Positions 20,827 through 29,974 of a DNA stretch of 64,000 nucleotides are shown piece after piece. The notes below the pieces were generated by a model. It was given only the letters and a program-made list of their open reading frames with translations. It ran no database searches and was not told the origin of the DNA. The stretch's first letter is position 1, and each line of letters opens with the position of its first letter. Made by a program: the position numbers and the translations under genes. This DNA comes from Gemmatimonadota bacterium (GTDB lineage: Bacteria > Gemmatimonadota > Gemmatimonadetes > Palauibacterales > Palauibacteraceae), in contig JAJEEM010000022.1 of assembly GCA_022820995.1 (NCBI GenBank), positions 1-64,000 of the forward strand, read 5' to 3'.

Positions 20827-21288
20827 TCACCTCGTGAGGGCCGAGACCAGCCTTGCCGCGACCCAGCACCCCGCCGTGGTCAGCGCGGCCGATCCGACAC
20901 CGTCGACGAGCAGGGCGGCTGCCGACCAGTCTCCGACGACGAAGATCGCGATCGCCACGCGCAGGAGCCACGTCCCGAAGAAGACGAAAACCGGCATGAC
21001 CCTGTCCGAGTCCGAATAGATCAGGTGCCGCACCCAGCCGACGAGCGCCCCCGCCAGCGAGAAGAGTAACATCGTCAGGCCCATCGGTCCCAGCGAGATC
21101 GCCGCTTCCATGAGGCCGATCACGCACCCGAAGGCCGCGGCCCGCCCCCACCGGAGCTGCAGCGAGCCCAGTATCAAGCCGCCTGCAACGAGGTCGGGCG
21201 CGACCGGCCATCGGCCCCAGAGCGGATGGAGGGCGAAGTGCAGGAGCAGCAGGAGCGCGGCGACAAACCACCTTCCGGCGGGACTCAT
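20827..21288 (-). CDS. mreD: Rod-shape-determining protein MreD
   Basis: Small inner-membrane protein of the elongasome. The 153-residue product has five or so hydrophobic segments. ATG at 21288 overlaps the mreC stop (ATGA), which discards the 33-residue shadow extension. MreD is poorly conserved, so the call leans on topology and on its position between mreC and the PBP2 gene. Confidence 0.88.
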   Translation of the reverse strand: MSPAGRWFVAALLLLLHFALHPLWGRWPVAPDLVAGGLILGSLQLRWGRAAAFGCVIGLMEAAISLGPMGLTMLLFSLAGALVGWVRHLIYSDSDRVMPVFVFFGTWLLRVAIAIFVVGDWSAAALLVDGVGSAALTTAGCWVAARLVSALTR

Positions 21289-22178
21289 CGACGGACCGGA
21301 GCCGTGTCGTTCGGCGCGGGCTCGGGCTCCGTCGGTGCAGACGCCGTGTCCGCTTCGACGTTGGCCGGCAACGCCGGCCGATTCCATACGAAAACGTCCC
21401 TGACCTCTTCCGGACGCACGGCAGGCTCCACGAAATAGCGCTTCATCCAGCCCGCTTCCGCCTCGGCGGGTTCGCGGATGTGCCCCACCGGCACGCCCGG
21501 CGGATAGACGCCGGAAATCCCCGTCGTGACGAGCAGAGTCCCCGCCGGTATGTCCGCCTGGAAGGGCGCGCCTTCGAGGAGGAGCACCGGTTGGCCTCCG
21601 TCCGCGCGCTGCGGCCGCACGAGCCCCGTAACGCCTTCCCCTTCGGCCAGAACGCTGACGCGGAAGTCGGGATGGCTCCAGAATTCGCCCCGCCCCCCTC
21701 GGCCGTGAGGGGCTCTGACGACGCCGACCAGCCCGATGCCGGTGAAGACGGCGACAGGAAACTCGCGACCCCGAAAATCAGGTCCCGACAACACGAACAG
21801 GTCCGGATTGCCGACGTTGGGACGTCCCGGGTAGACGACCGCCGCCTCGACCGAGCCCGCGGGGAGCGCCGCGAGAACCTGCGCCGAAGACCCTTCCCCG
21901 GCCGGCGTCGCGGGGTCCCGGTAGCGCAGCAGAAGTTCCGTGAGGGAGTCCCGCTCCGCCAGCAGGCCCTCGACGCGGCGCTCCACCTGTCCCCGCTCGG
22001 CCGCGATGCGATGGAGCAGCAGGAACGGGTAAAGGGCGGTGGCGCGGACCGTCGACTCCACCTGACTCTGAAGGGCGCCGGACAGACCCGCGGCGATGCC
22101 GCTGAGGATGAGGGCGAGGGAGAAGAAGACGACATCGAGCAGCTTGCGACCCTGCGGCCGGACGCCCTGATCCCTCAC
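21285..22178 (-). CDS. mreC: Rod-shape-determining protein MreC
   Basis: Bitopic periplasmic scaffold that activates PBP2-RodA. The 297-residue product has one N-terminal helix (about 14-35), a coiled coil (about 55-90) and the two-barrel beta domain with LVTTGISGVYPPGVPVGHI near 215-233. The C-terminus is extended and rich in Pro, Glu and Ala. GTG start at 22178, 27 bases after the mreB stop. Confidence 0.93.
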   Translation of the reverse strand: MRDQGVRPQGRKLLDVVFFSLALILSGIAAGLSGALQSQVESTVRATALYPFLLLHRIAAERGQVERRVEGLLAERDSLTELLLRYRDPATPAGEGSSAQVLAALPAGSVEAAVVYPGRPNVGNPDLFVLSGPDFRGREFPVAVFTGIGLVGVVRAPHGRGGRGEFWSHPDFRVSVLAEGEGVTGLVRPQRADGGQPVLLLEGAPFQADIPAGTLLVTTGISGVYPPGVPVGHIREPAEAEAGWMKRYFVEPAVRPEEVRDVFVWNRPALPANVEADTASAPTEPEPAPNDTAPVRR

Positions 22179-22205
22179 AGGCGGCGACTCAGAACGGGCT
22201 CGGCG

Positions 22206-23240
22206 TCAACTCGTGAGAACTCCACGATACCGTCCGAATTCCTCGAGGATCTTCCCGCAACCTCGAACGACGCACGTGAGCGGTTCCGCATCGACGTGGA
22301 TCGGGAGTCCCGTCTCCTCGCCCAGCAGCGTATCCAGTCCCCGCACGAGGGCGCCGCCCCCCGTCATGACGACTCCCCGATCCACGATATCGGACGCGAG
22401 TTCCGGCGGCGTGATCTCGAGCGCCCGCCGAACCGCCGCCACGATCTGCTGGATCGGCTCCTGCAGACACTCGCGGACCTCGGCCGAATGGATCCGCACG
22501 GTCTTCGGAATGCCGGAGACGAGATCCCGTCCCTTGACCAGCATCTCCTTGTCGTCATCGGTGGGATAGGCCGATCCGATCTGGATCTTGACGGCCTCCG
22601 CCGTCGGCTCGCCGATGAGGAGGTTGTAGTTCTTCCGGAGGAAGGAGACGATCGTCGAGTCCAGTTCGTCGCCGCCGACCCGGATCGATGTGTCCGCGAC
22701 CGAGCCCGAAAGCGCGATCACGGCGATCTCGCTCGTCCCGCCGCCGACATCGATGATCATATTGCCGGTCGGCGTCTCCACCGGCAGTCCGACGCCGACG
22801 GCCGCCGCCATCGGTTCCGCCACCATGTAGACTTCCTTGGCGCCGGCGGCATGCGCGCTGGACCGGACGGCCCGGCGTTCGAGTTCCGTGATTCCGGACG
22901 GGACACCGACCACGACGAGCGGCCGGATCTTGAAGAACCGCGTGGTCATCACTTCCTTGAGGAAGTAGCGGATCATCATCTCGGTGATGTCCACGTCGGC
23001 GATGACGCCGTCCTTCAGCGGTCGAACCGCTTCGATCCCGCTCGGCGTGCGGCCGAGCATGCGCTTGGCTGCGAGGCCGATCCCTTCAATGCGTCCGGTG
23101 TCCTTTCGGACCGCGACGACCGACGGTTCGTTGAGGACGATACCCTCGCCTTCAACGTGTACGAGCGTGTTCGCGGTCCCGAGATCCACTCCGATCTTGC
23201 TGATCGGCAGGAAGTTACCCCGCAGCGACCACGTTGCCAT
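22206..23240 (-). CDS. mreB: Rod-shape-determining actin homologue MreB
   Basis: Membrane-associated actin-like ATPase that positions the elongasome. The 344-residue product contains phosphate 1 motif IGVDLGTANTLVHV near residues 17-30, phosphate 2 motif IDVGGGTSEIAVIAL near 165, and the adenosine motif MTGGGALVRGLD near 295. The N-terminal NFLPISKIGVDLGT layout is standard. It is the first gene of a run of about 11.7 kb and has its own 236-bp upstream region. Confidence 0.97.
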   Translation of the reverse strand: MATWSLRGNFLPISKIGVDLGTANTLVHVEGEGIVLNEPSVVAVRKDTGRIEGIGLAAKRMLGRTPSGIEAVRPLKDGVIADVDITEMMIRYFLKEVMTTRFFKIRPLVVVGVPSGITELERRAVRSSAHAAGAKEVYMVAEPMAAAVGVGLPVETPTGNMIIDVGGGTSEIAVIALSGSVADTSIRVGGDELDSTIVSFLRKNYNLLIGEPTAEAVKIQIGSAYPTDDDKEMLVKGRDLVSGIPKTVRIHSAEVRECLQEPIQQIVAAVRRALEITPPELASDIVDRGVVMTGGGALVRGLDTLLGEETGLPIHVDAEPLTCVVRGCGKILEEFGRYRGVLTS

Positions 23241-23316
23241 CTAGGAGGCCGCCCTTCCGGGCCGGCGCAGGATCGGTGGGCTGAAGGACACGGGTGGGAC
23301 CCCTCCAAGGCGGCGA

Positions 23317-23346
23317 ATCGTACCCGAGACAGCCAGTCCGGGTGAA
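23317..23346 (-). promoter_or_regulatory. Possible promoter for the mreB operon
   Basis: On the minus strand TTCACC (23346-23341), an 18-base spacer and TACGAT (23322-23317). The predicted start near 23310 gives a leader of about 70 bases to the mreB ATG. Both hexamers depart from consensus, so this is tentative. Nothing else is recognised in 23241-23476. Confidence 0.35.
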
Positions 23347-23476
23347 GGACGCCGAAATGTAAACGTACTTTCGGACACAGGAAAGTCGCCCCGCCGCTCC
23401 TCCGGCGGCCCGTTGCACAACCCCGCGCCGGCGTCGAGAGCGCTGCCGCCGGCTGCCGGTCCCGGGCGTCCCGGAC

Positions 23477-24592
23477 TCACGCGGAGAGCGCCTCGAGAGG
23501 CGTGTATTCGAGGTCGAACGCCTGCGCGACCGCCTCGTAGGTGACCCGCCCTCCCGCGATATTGACGCCCAGGGCAAGGTCCGGATCCTCATCGCACGCC
23601 ACCCTCCACCCTCGATTCGCCAGGTGCAGCACGTAGGGGAACGTCGCGTTCGTCAGGGCCAGGGTGGAAGTTCTCGGAACGGCCCCCGGCATGTTCGCCA
23701 CGCAGTAGTGGATGACCCCGTGGACGGTGTAGGTGGGGTCGTTGTGCGTGGTCGGGCGGGCGGACTCGACGCAGCCGCCCTGATCCACGGCCACGTCGAC
23801 GATGACGGAGCCGTCCTTCATCCGCCGCAGGTCGTCGTGTCGCACGAGCTTCGGCGCCTTCCCGCCGGGGACGAGCACGGCGCCGATCACGACATCCGCG
23901 CGTTCGATCCGCTCCAGGATCGAGTGGCGGTTCGAGTAGAGCGTATCCACGTTGGCCGGCATGACGTCCGCCAGATACCTGAGGCGCGGGAGATTGACGT
24001 CGAGGACCGTGACGTGGGCGCCGAAACCCGCCGCGATGGTCGCAGCGTTCGCGCCGACGACTCCGCCCCCGAGGATGACGACTTCCGCCGGGAGGACGCC
24101 CGGCACGCCGCCGAGAAGGATCCCGTACCCACCCGCGACCCGCTCCAGGTTCCCGGCCGCCTGCTGGATCGCCATGCGTCCCGCCACTTCGGACATGGGC
24201 GTGAGGAGCGGAAGTTCGCCCGTCGGTAGCTGGACCGTCTCGTAGGCCATCGCGACGCAGCCGCTCTCGAGCGTACGGTGCGTGAGGCGTTCGTCCGCCG
24301 CGAAGTGGAAGTACGTGAAGATGACCTGGTCGGTCCGCATCCGATCGTATTCGGCTTCGATGGGTTCCTTGACTTTCACGACGAGTTCGGCCCGGTCCCA
24401 TACCTCGTCCGCCGTCCCCAGAATCTCCGCCCCCGCGGCGACGTACATGTCGTCCGGAAAGCCGCTGCCAAGCCCCGCGCCACGTTCGACGCACACCCTG
24501 TGTCCGGCCGCGACGAGCGCGGTCGCGCCGGCCGGCACGAGGGCCACGCGGTTCTCGTCCGTCTTTATCTCCTTCGGTACGCCAACGATCAT
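23477..24592 (-). CDS. ald: Alanine dehydrogenase
   Basis: NAD-dependent enzyme interconverting L-alanine and pyruvate plus ammonia. The 371-residue product begins with the family start MIVGVPKEIKTDENRVAL, has the catalytic region VKVKEPIEAEY near residue 73 and FHFAADERLTH with catalytic His near 95, and a Rossmann motif VVILGGGVVGANAA near 168. The second ATG (24592) is preferred to 24598 because GGAGG is then 8 rather than 2 bases upstream. It follows the M16 peptidase gene by 24 bp. Confidence 0.96.
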   Translation of the reverse strand: MIVGVPKEIKTDENRVALVPAGATALVAAGHRVCVERGAGLGSGFPDDMYVAAGAEILGTADEVWDRAELVVKVKEPIEAEYDRMRTDQVIFTYFHFAADERLTHRTLESGCVAMAYETVQLPTGELPLLTPMSEVAGRMAIQQAAGNLERVAGGYGILLGGVPGVLPAEVVILGGGVVGANAATIAAGFGAHVTVLDVNLPRLRYLADVMPANVDTLYSNRHSILERIERADVVIGAVLVPGGKAPKLVRHDDLRRMKDGSVIVDVAVDQGGCVESARPTTHNDPTYTVHGVIHYCVANMPGAVPRTSTLALTNATFPYVLHLANRGWRVACDEDPDLALGVNIAGGRVTYEAVAQAFDLEYTPLEALSA

Positions 24593-24616
24593 CTTCATTC
24601 CCTCCAGGGGGGATAC

Positions 24617-25867
24617 TCAGGTCGCTTCCGCTGCGGGCCGCCCGCGGGCGGAGCCGGGCGCCAACTCGAGCGTCGCGAGCCGTTCGGGTGAAAAGTATGC
24701 GGCGGCTTCGAGACATTGCGCACGGTCGACCGCGTCGATTCTCGCCGCAACCTCGTCCAGGGTTCGATACTCGTGGCCGTACAGGGCGACTCCGGCAAGC
24801 CGGTTCATACGGCTCGCCGGCGATTCGAGCGAGATCAGGACCTGTCCCTTCAGCTGGCTGCGCGTGTCGTCGAGCTCCTCAGGCGTGAGTCCTTCGCGTG
24901 CCAGGAGGGCCAATTCCTCCGCCAGCGCCTCGCGCGCAGCCCTCGCGGTCTCGGGCCGGGTCCCGACGTAGGCGCCGACGTGGCCCGCCTGCTCATGGAA
25001 GCCGTGGAAGCTGTACACGGCGTAGGCGAGGCCGCGCGTTTCCCGGATTCGCTGGAAGAGCCGCGAACTCATTCCGCCGCCGAGAGCGGTCGCCGTCACG
25101 TGGATGGCGTAGCGAAGGGGGTCGCGATACGGAACGGAGAGTCCCCCCGTCACGATGTGCGCCTGCCGGCCGCCCTCGCGCCGGATGCGCCGGAAGCCCG
25201 GTTCGCCGACCGGGGCCGGCGGGTCGGCCGGTCCGGGGGCGGCGGCCCGGTCGGGGAGCCAGCGCGTCAGTCCGTCGACGAGATCCTCGTGATCCACCGC
25301 TCCCGCCGCCGCCACGACGACGTTTCCCGGCCGGTACGCGCGTTCGTGCATCTCGGCCAGCGCGGACACGGTCAGTCCCCGCACCGACTCGCGGGTGCCG
25401 AGGATCGGTTCGCCGTACGGATGTCCGCCGTAGAGGGCGCGTGCGTGCGCCTCGAAGGCGATGTCCTCCGGCACCTCCGCCGCGGCAGCGATCTCCTCCA
25501 GCACGACCTCGCGTTCCACGTCCAGGTCCTGTTCCGAGAGCCGCGGAAAAAAGGCGAGATCGCACAGCACGTCGAGCGCGACACCGAGAGCCCCCGCCGG
25601 CACGCGCGCGTGGAATGCGGTGAACTCGTGGGTCGTATAGGCGTCCAGCGCGCCGCCGAGCCGTTCCAGCTCCCAGGCGAGATCGCGAGCGGAGCGCCGG
25701 TGCGTCCCCTTGAACACCATGTGCTCCAGCAGATGGGACGCGCCGCCGTGCCCGGCATCCTCGTGAACGCGGCCCTGCCGGACCCAGAGGCCGATGGCGA
25801 CGGAGCGCACGGAATCCATGCGCTCGCTGAGCACGACGGGGCCGTCCGGGAGCCGGGTTCGGTACAC
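24617..25867 (-). CDS. M16-family zinc metallopeptidase (pitrilysin/processing-peptidase type)
   Basis: Single-module M16 protease with the inverted zinc motif HLLEH (HxxEH) near residues 52-56 and the downstream Glu in LDVEREVVLEEI near 120. The C-terminal M16 half includes GGGMSSRLFQRIRETRGLAYAVYSF. The placement after rpsO-pnp matches the known Bacillus order with the mlpA peptidase. The start is uncertain: GTG at 25867 gives VYRTRLPDG, like other M16 starts, but has no well-spaced ribosome binding site. The frame stays open through a palindromic repeat as far as ATG 25969, so the repeat may have replaced or extended the native start. Confidence 0.88.
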   Translation of the reverse strand: MYRTRLPDGPVVLSERMDSVRSVAIGLWVRQGRVHEDAGHGGASHLLEHMVFKGTHRRSARDLAWELERLGGALDAYTTHEFTAFHARVPAGALGVALDVLCDLAFFPRLSEQDLDVEREVVLEEIAAAAEVPEDIAFEAHARALYGGHPYGEPILGTRESVRGLTVSALAEMHERAYRPGNVVVAAAGAVDHEDLVDGLTRWLPDRAAAPGPADPPAPVGEPGFRRIRREGGRQAHIVTGGLSVPYRDPLRYAIHVTATALGGGMSSRLFQRIRETRGLAYAVYSFHGFHEQAGHVGAYVGTRPETARAAREALAEELALLAREGLTPEELDDTRSQLKGQVLISLESPASRMNRLAGVALYGHEYRTLDEVAARIDAVDRAQCLEAAAYFSPERLATLELAPGSARGRPAAEAT

Positions 25868-25878
25868 CTCCCGGTCGA

Positions 25879-26050
25879 GCAGTCCGTGGCAAGAGCCCTG
25901 CTGCGTTCGAGCGGCGGTGCATTTCGCCTGAATCGCTGCGCTCTGCGTTGCTCCTCGGTCACATAGCAACGGCTATGCTCCCTCGTCGCGCCTTGTCAGG
26001 CGAACGCCTCGCCACTCTCGGCGCTGACGCAGGGTCTTGCCACGGACTGC
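25879..26050. repeat. Long intergenic palindrome with a nested palindrome (family copy 1)
   Basis: Outer arms GCAGTCCGTGGCAAGA (from 25879) and its exact complement ending at 26050 enclose about 140 bp. Inside lie a second inverted pair, TTCGCCTGA at 25923-25931 and TCAGGCGAA at 25996-26004, and a central CATAGC-AACG-GCTATG (25962-25976). The outer arms and the adjoining CTGCGTTCGAGCGG match the copy at 54613-54678, which lacks the roughly 100-bp interior. It lies between pnp and the M16 peptidase gene and overlaps the possible upstream start of that gene. Confidence 0.8.
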
Positions 26051-26134
26051 CGAGCCGGCCTCCCGAGCCGGCAAGCGGCCGCATGTCCCGGGCCGGCCCG
26101 CGCGCAGGCGGGCCGGTACGTGACGTGATCAGGC

Positions 26135-28225
26135 CTACTCGGCGGGGGCGAGGGCCGCGCGCCGGGAGAGCTTGAGGCGGCCGCGATCATCCACGGCGAG
26201 CAGCTTGACCTTCACCTCGTCGCCGGGGCTCACGACATCCTCCGTCCTGGCGGTGCGGCCTTCCTCGAGTTCCGAGATGTGGCACAGGCCCTCGACCCCG
26301 GGGATGATCTCGACGAAGGCGCCGAAGTCCGTGGTGTTCTTCACGACGCCGCGGTAGACGCGCCCGACCTCCGGCTCCTGGACGATGCCTTCCACCATCT
26401 CGCGCGCATGCTGCGCGCCCGCGCCCGAGGGCGCCGCGATGGTGACCGTGCCCGAGTCGTCGATGTTGACCTCGGTGCCCGTCTCCTCCTGGATCATCCG
26501 GATCGTCTTCCCCTTCGGCCCGATGACCTCGCCGATCTTCTGGGGGTTGATCTGGAGCGTGACGATCCGCGGCGCGTGCGGCGACATCTCTTCGCGGGCC
26601 GCCGCGAGCGTCTCGTTCATCGCCTCGAGGATCCGCAGCCGGGCTTCGCGCGCCCGGGCCAACGCCTCACGCAGCGTGTCGACGGAGAGCCCATCGGCCT
26701 TGATGTCCATCTGGACGGCCGTGATCCCGCGCTCCGTGCCGGCGATCTTGAAGTCCATGTCGCCGAGGGCATCCTCCACGCCGAGGATGTCGGTCAGCAC
26801 CTCGACCTTGTCACCCTCCGTGACGAGCCCCATCGCGATCCCCGCGCACGGAGCGCGCATCGGAACGCCGGCATCCATGAGGGAGAGCGATCCGCCGCAG
26901 ACGGAGGCCATCGAACTCGATCCGTTCGACTCCAGGATATCGGAGACGACGCGGATCGTGTACGGAAAGTCCTCGTACGCCGGCAGCAGGGCCTGGAGCG
27001 CGCGCTCGGCGAGCATGCCGTGGCCCGTCTCCCGGCGGCTCGTGCCCCGGAACATCCGCACTTCGCCGGTCGAAAAGCCGGGGAAATTGTAGTGGAGCAT
27101 GAAGGACTTCGAGGTCTCTTCGCGCACATCGACGGAATCGATCCGCTGCTCGTCCCTCACCGTTCCGAGCGTCGTCACCGCGAGCGCCTGGGTCTGGCCC
27201 CGCGTGAAGAGCGCCGAACCGTGCGTTCGCGGCAGGAGGCCGACGTCGCAGGTGATGTCGCGGACGTCGTTCATGCCGCGGCCGTCGATCCGCTCGCCGT
27301 CGTCGAGAATGCGGCGGCGCATGATCCCCTTCTCCAGCTTGCGCAGGGCCGCGCCGACATCGCCGGAGCAGTCGGGATGGTCCGCCTCGAGCCGCTCCGT
27401 GAGAGTTTGGCGCAGCGCCGACAGGACGCGCCCGCGCTCTTCCTTGTCGGCGATCCTCAGCGCATCCCCGACCTGTCCGGCCGCCTGCTCCGTGACCTTG
27501 CGCACGACCTCCGCATCCGGTCCTACGGGCTCGTACTCGAACGTGTCCGGGGCTCCGGCCATCCGAACCAGCTCGCGCTGCAGCCCGATCAGCTCGACGA
27601 TCGCCTTCTGCCCCACCTGCATCGCCTCGAGGAATTCGTCCTCGGTGGCTTCGAGGCAGGCGCCCTCGACCATCACGATCGAGTCCTCGGATCCGGCGAC
27701 CACGATCTCCAGGTCGCACATCTCGAGGTCGTCGAAGGTCGGGTTGACGAGCCAGTCGCCGTCGCGGCGCGCGACGCGGACGCCGGCGATGGGCCCGCCC
27801 CACGGGATCGGGGACAGGAGGAGCGCGGTCGAAGCGCCCAGCATGCCGATGACATCCGCGTCGTTCTCCTGGTCGGCCGAGATGATGAAACAGACGACCT
27901 GCGTGTCGTTGCGGTAGTCCTCCGGGAAGAGCGGCCGAAGGGGCCGGTCGATCTGGCGTGCCGAGATCGTCTCCTTCTCTCCGGGCCGGGTTTCCCGCTT
28001 GATGAACCCGCCGGGGAACTTGCCGGCGGCGTAGGTCTTCTCGCGGTACTCGACCGTGAGGGGGAAGAAGGGGAGATGCGTCGGCTTGCGGTCCGCCGTG
28101 GCGGTGACGAGCACTGCGGTCTCCCCGTACTGCACATAGACGGCGCCATCGGCCTGCCGGGCCATTCTGCCCGTCTCCAGGATCAGGGGCCGTCCGTGGA
28201 ATTCCGTTTCAATTCGGTGTGTCAT
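26135..28225 (-). CDS. pnp: Polyribonucleotide nucleotidyltransferase (PNPase)
   Basis: Phosphorolytic 3'-5' exoribonuclease of mRNA turnover. The 696-residue product has two RNase PH domains (about 1-230 and 300-545) with [21 protein letters not shown]-type and [12 protein letters not shown] segments, a KH domain with [20 protein letters not shown] near 565, and a C-terminal S1 domain with [15 protein letters not shown] near 625. ATG at 28225 gives the standard N-terminus; the 27-residue upward extension is non-homologous. It follows rpsO, the classic autoregulated pair, with 225 bp between them that may hold processing hairpins. Confidence 0.97.
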   Translation of the reverse strand: MTHRIETEFHGRPLILETGRMARQADGAVYVQYGETAVLVTATADRKPTHLPFFPLTVEYREKTYAAGKFPGGFIKRETRPGEKETISARQIDRPLRPLFPEDYRNDTQVVCFIISADQENDADVIGMLGASTALLLSPIPWGGPIAGVRVARRDGDWLVNPTFDDLEMCDLEIVVAGSEDSIVMVEGACLEATEDEFLEAMQVGQKAIVELIGLQRELVRMAGAPDTFEYEPVGPDAEVVRKVTEQAAGQVGDALRIADKEERGRVLSALRQTLTERLEADHPDCSGDVGAALRKLEKGIMRRRILDDGERIDGRGMNDVRDITCDVGLLPRTHGSALFTRGQTQALAVTTLGTVRDEQRIDSVDVREETSKSFMLHYNFPGFSTGEVRMFRGTSRRETGHGMLAERALQALLPAYEDFPYTIRVVSDILESNGSSSMASVCGGSLSLMDAGVPMRAPCAGIAMGLVTEGDKVEVLTDILGVEDALGDMDFKIAGTERGITAVQMDIKADGLSVDTLREALARAREARLRILEAMNETLAAAREEMSPHAPRIVTLQINPQKIGEVIGPKGKTIRMIQEETGTEVNIDDSGTVTIAAPSGAGAQHAREMVEGIVQEPEVGRVYRGVVKNTTDFGAFVEIIPGVEGLCHISELEEGRTARTEDVVSPGDEVKVKLLAVDDRGRLKLSRRAALAPAE

Positions 28226-28390
28226 TCTGTTTTCTCTTCTTCTTTCGAGTGTGGCGCCGCGGGATTCCGGGCGCCGCGCCGGCCTCTCACTGGACCGGAC
28301 GCTCATGGTTTCCTTTCAACTCTGCATCGGCTTCTTCGATTCAACACCCCGGTCGGGGGGATCCGGCGCGGTACGAGGGAAGGAAAGCGG

Positions 28391-28408
28391 GGGCCCGTCG
28401 ATGCGGGC
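28391..28408 (-). other. Hairpin in the rpsO-pnp intergenic region
   Basis: GGCCCG at 28391-28396 and its complement CGGGCC at 28403-28408 form a 6-bp stem with a 6-base loop, 42 bases after the rpsO stop on the minus strand. No U-tract follows. In other bacteria this spacer carries the RNase III site for pnp autoregulation; a similar role here is inference. The rest of 28226-28450 shows no gene. Confidence 0.35.
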
Positions 28409-28450
28409 CTGCGGAAGCGGAGGCGGAGGTCTGCGGAGCGGGGCGGCGCC

Positions 28451-28714
28451 TCAATGGCGTAGCCCGAGCTCCTCGATGACCGTTCGATAGCGGTCGAGAT
28501 CCGTCCGGCGGAGGTAGTTCAACAGTCGACGGCGTCGGCCAACCATCTTCAGTAGTCCGCGACGGCTGTGATGATCCTTGGGATGATCCCGGAAATGCCC
28601 GGTCAACTCCTCGATGCGGGCCGTGAGCAGCGCGATCTGCACCGGAGCCGACCCCTGGTCGTTCTCGCGCCGCGAGAACGCTTCTATGATTTCCTGCTTT
28701 CTTGTCTTTTCCAC
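28451..28714 (-). CDS. rpsO: 30S ribosomal protein S15
   Basis: Primary 16S-binding small-subunit protein. The 87-residue product has the expected four helices and the signature [27 protein letters not shown] near residues 44-70 (shown here by its ends [10 protein letters not shown] and LLNYLRR). It starts the rpsO-pnp-M16-ald group and has a recognisable promoter upstream at 28788-28816. Confidence 0.97.
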   Translation of the reverse strand: MEKTRKQEIIEAFSRRENDQGSAPVQIALLTARIEELTGHFRDHPKDHHSRRGLLKMVGRRRRLLNYLRRTDLDRYRTVIEELGLRH

Positions 28715-28787
28715 GTCTCTCTATTGTCCGTCAATTCGGCGGGGAGAACGGCGGGAACTCGCCGGGCCGTTACATACACAATCCATA

Positions 28788-28816
28788 AAACTAGAATCGA
28801 CAGGCGTCTCTGTAAA
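28788..28816 (-). promoter_or_regulatory. Sigma70-type promoter for rpsO-pnp
   Basis: Minus strand: TTTACA (28816-28811), exactly 17 bases, then TAGTTT (28793-28788), in a locally AT-rich stretch that stands out from its surroundings. Transcription should begin near 28780, about 66 bases before the rpsO ATG. Confidence 0.65.
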
Positions 28817-28831
28817 GGCAGGCTCCCGCGC

Positions 28832-29953
28832 TCACCTGCCGGACGGGTTCGTCGCCGGGCAGTCGGGGCCGGCGAGCGCGGGCTCGAAGATGACGGCGCG
28901 GGCGACCCCTCCTTCTTCCCGCACGCCGAACAGGAGCCGGTCATCTCCCGTGCCCCTGAGCGCTTCGTCGCGCCGGGTACGCGCGATGAGTGCGCCGCTC
29001 GCGGGGTCGATCACATCCAGGATGGTATCGAGCACCCGATCGAGTTCGAGCGGCGACGGCTCGGCGCCGGCGTTCGCCGTCCAGTTCTCATCGGCGACCC
29101 ATGTGCCCGCCCACAACAGGCCGCGGTCCACACGAAGACTGATGACGATGGAGGGAGCCGGCGCCGAGACGGGCGCTCCCGGCTGCGGCGGTCCGGGGTC
29201 GAACCACTCGGGCTCCCCCACAATCCGCGAGAGCGGCGCGTCGCCCCCTCCCGGATCCCACGCCTCGAACCCGTATTCCCCGGCCCGGGTCGTCCACACG
29301 GAGCCCTGCCCGTCCACGGCGACGGGTGCGCGGAAGAAGTTCACGACCCATGAGGCCACGGGCACGGCGCCGAGGCTCGTGCGCCTGGCTCCGTCGCCGT
29401 CGATGACGTGCGTCGTCGCGCTCAGCGCGTCATCGAGCTGGCCGAACCCCGAGACGGCATGACGTTCCCCGGCGGCGAGGGTCACGAAATCGAGCCCGTG
29501 AAGGCTTCGGACATCCGTCGTTTCAAGCAGTCTCCCATCGGCCGAAAGGTGTGTGATGCGGCGGTTGACGAGGTCGAGGATCCGCAAATCGCCATCGGAG
29601 CCGGGACGCACTCGCCCCGGGACGCGATACTCGCCGGGCGCGTCTCCGTTCCTTCCAAAGGCCTCCAGGAACGCGCCGTTCGAATCGAATACGAGCAGTT
29701 GCCCGCGGTTCTCCACGCTCGCCACCACGTAGTGACCCGCCGCGGTCCGCGTGATCTCCGGACGACTGCCGATCGTGCCCGGGTCGCCGGGTGCGCCTAG
29801 TCGAAGGACTTCGCGGAGTTCAACGGCGCAGGCCCCCGGTCCTTCGACCATCGGGATGAGCGACTGGGCTGGCGTCGGCGACGGCATGGCCGCGCAGGCC
29901 GCGAGCGCGAGGCGCCATGCGATCCCCGGTCGAACCCGCGCCGTCCGCCTCAT
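28832..29953 (-). CDS. Secreted six-bladed beta-propeller-like protein, unknown function
   Basis: A 373-residue protein with a signal peptide (basic MRRTARVRPG, hydrophobic core, cleavage after PTPAQS), so exported. The body reads as repeated four-strand blades with NHL-like wording: GQLLVFDSNGAFLEAFGRNGDAPGEYRVPGR-type (ends GQLLVFDSNG and GEYRVPGR), then ITHLSADGRLLET, and later WTTRAGEYGFEAWD. The family is common in Gemmatimonadota-like and Bacteroidota genomes and has no defined role. ATG at 29953 is 10 bases after the ribF stop, inside a 14-bp tandem repeat that duplicates the junction. Confidence 0.75.
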   Translation of the reverse strand: MRRTARVRPGIAWRLALAACAAMPSPTPAQSLIPMVEGPGACAVELREVLRLGAPGDPGTIGSRPEITRTAAGHYVVASVENRGQLLVFDSNGAFLEAFGRNGDAPGEYRVPGRVRPGSDGDLRILDLVNRRITHLSADGRLLETTDVRSLHGLDFVTLAAGERHAVSGFGQLDDALSATTHVIDGDGARRTSLGAVPVASWVVNFFRAPVAVDGQGSVWTTRAGEYGFEAWDPGGGDAPLSRIVGEPEWFDPGPPQPGAPVSAPAPSIVISLRVDRGLLWAGTWVADENWTANAGAEPSPLELDRVLDTILDVIDPASGALIARTRRDEALRGTGDDRLLFGVREEGGVARAVIFEPALAGPDCPATNPSGR

Positions 29954-29974
29954 GCCCGCCGCCTCATGCCCGCC
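29947..29974. repeat. 14-bp tandem duplication at the ribF / propeller-gene junction
   Basis: GCCTCATGCCCGCC occurs twice head to tail (29947-29960 and 29961-29974). On the minus strand each unit contains ATGA. The first ATGA carries the ribF stop; the second supplies the start of the propeller gene. This looks like slippage that duplicated an original ATGA overlap. Confidence 0.85.

Noticed and set aside
21480-23345. 621-codon plus-strand open frame antisense to mreC and mreB
   Set aside because: Spans two clear genes on the other strand and shows no domain of its own.
25868-25969. N-terminal extension of the M16 peptidase to ATG 25969
   Set aside because: The added 34 residues are encoded by the palindromic repeat and resemble no peptidase; the open frame is not evidence of translation.
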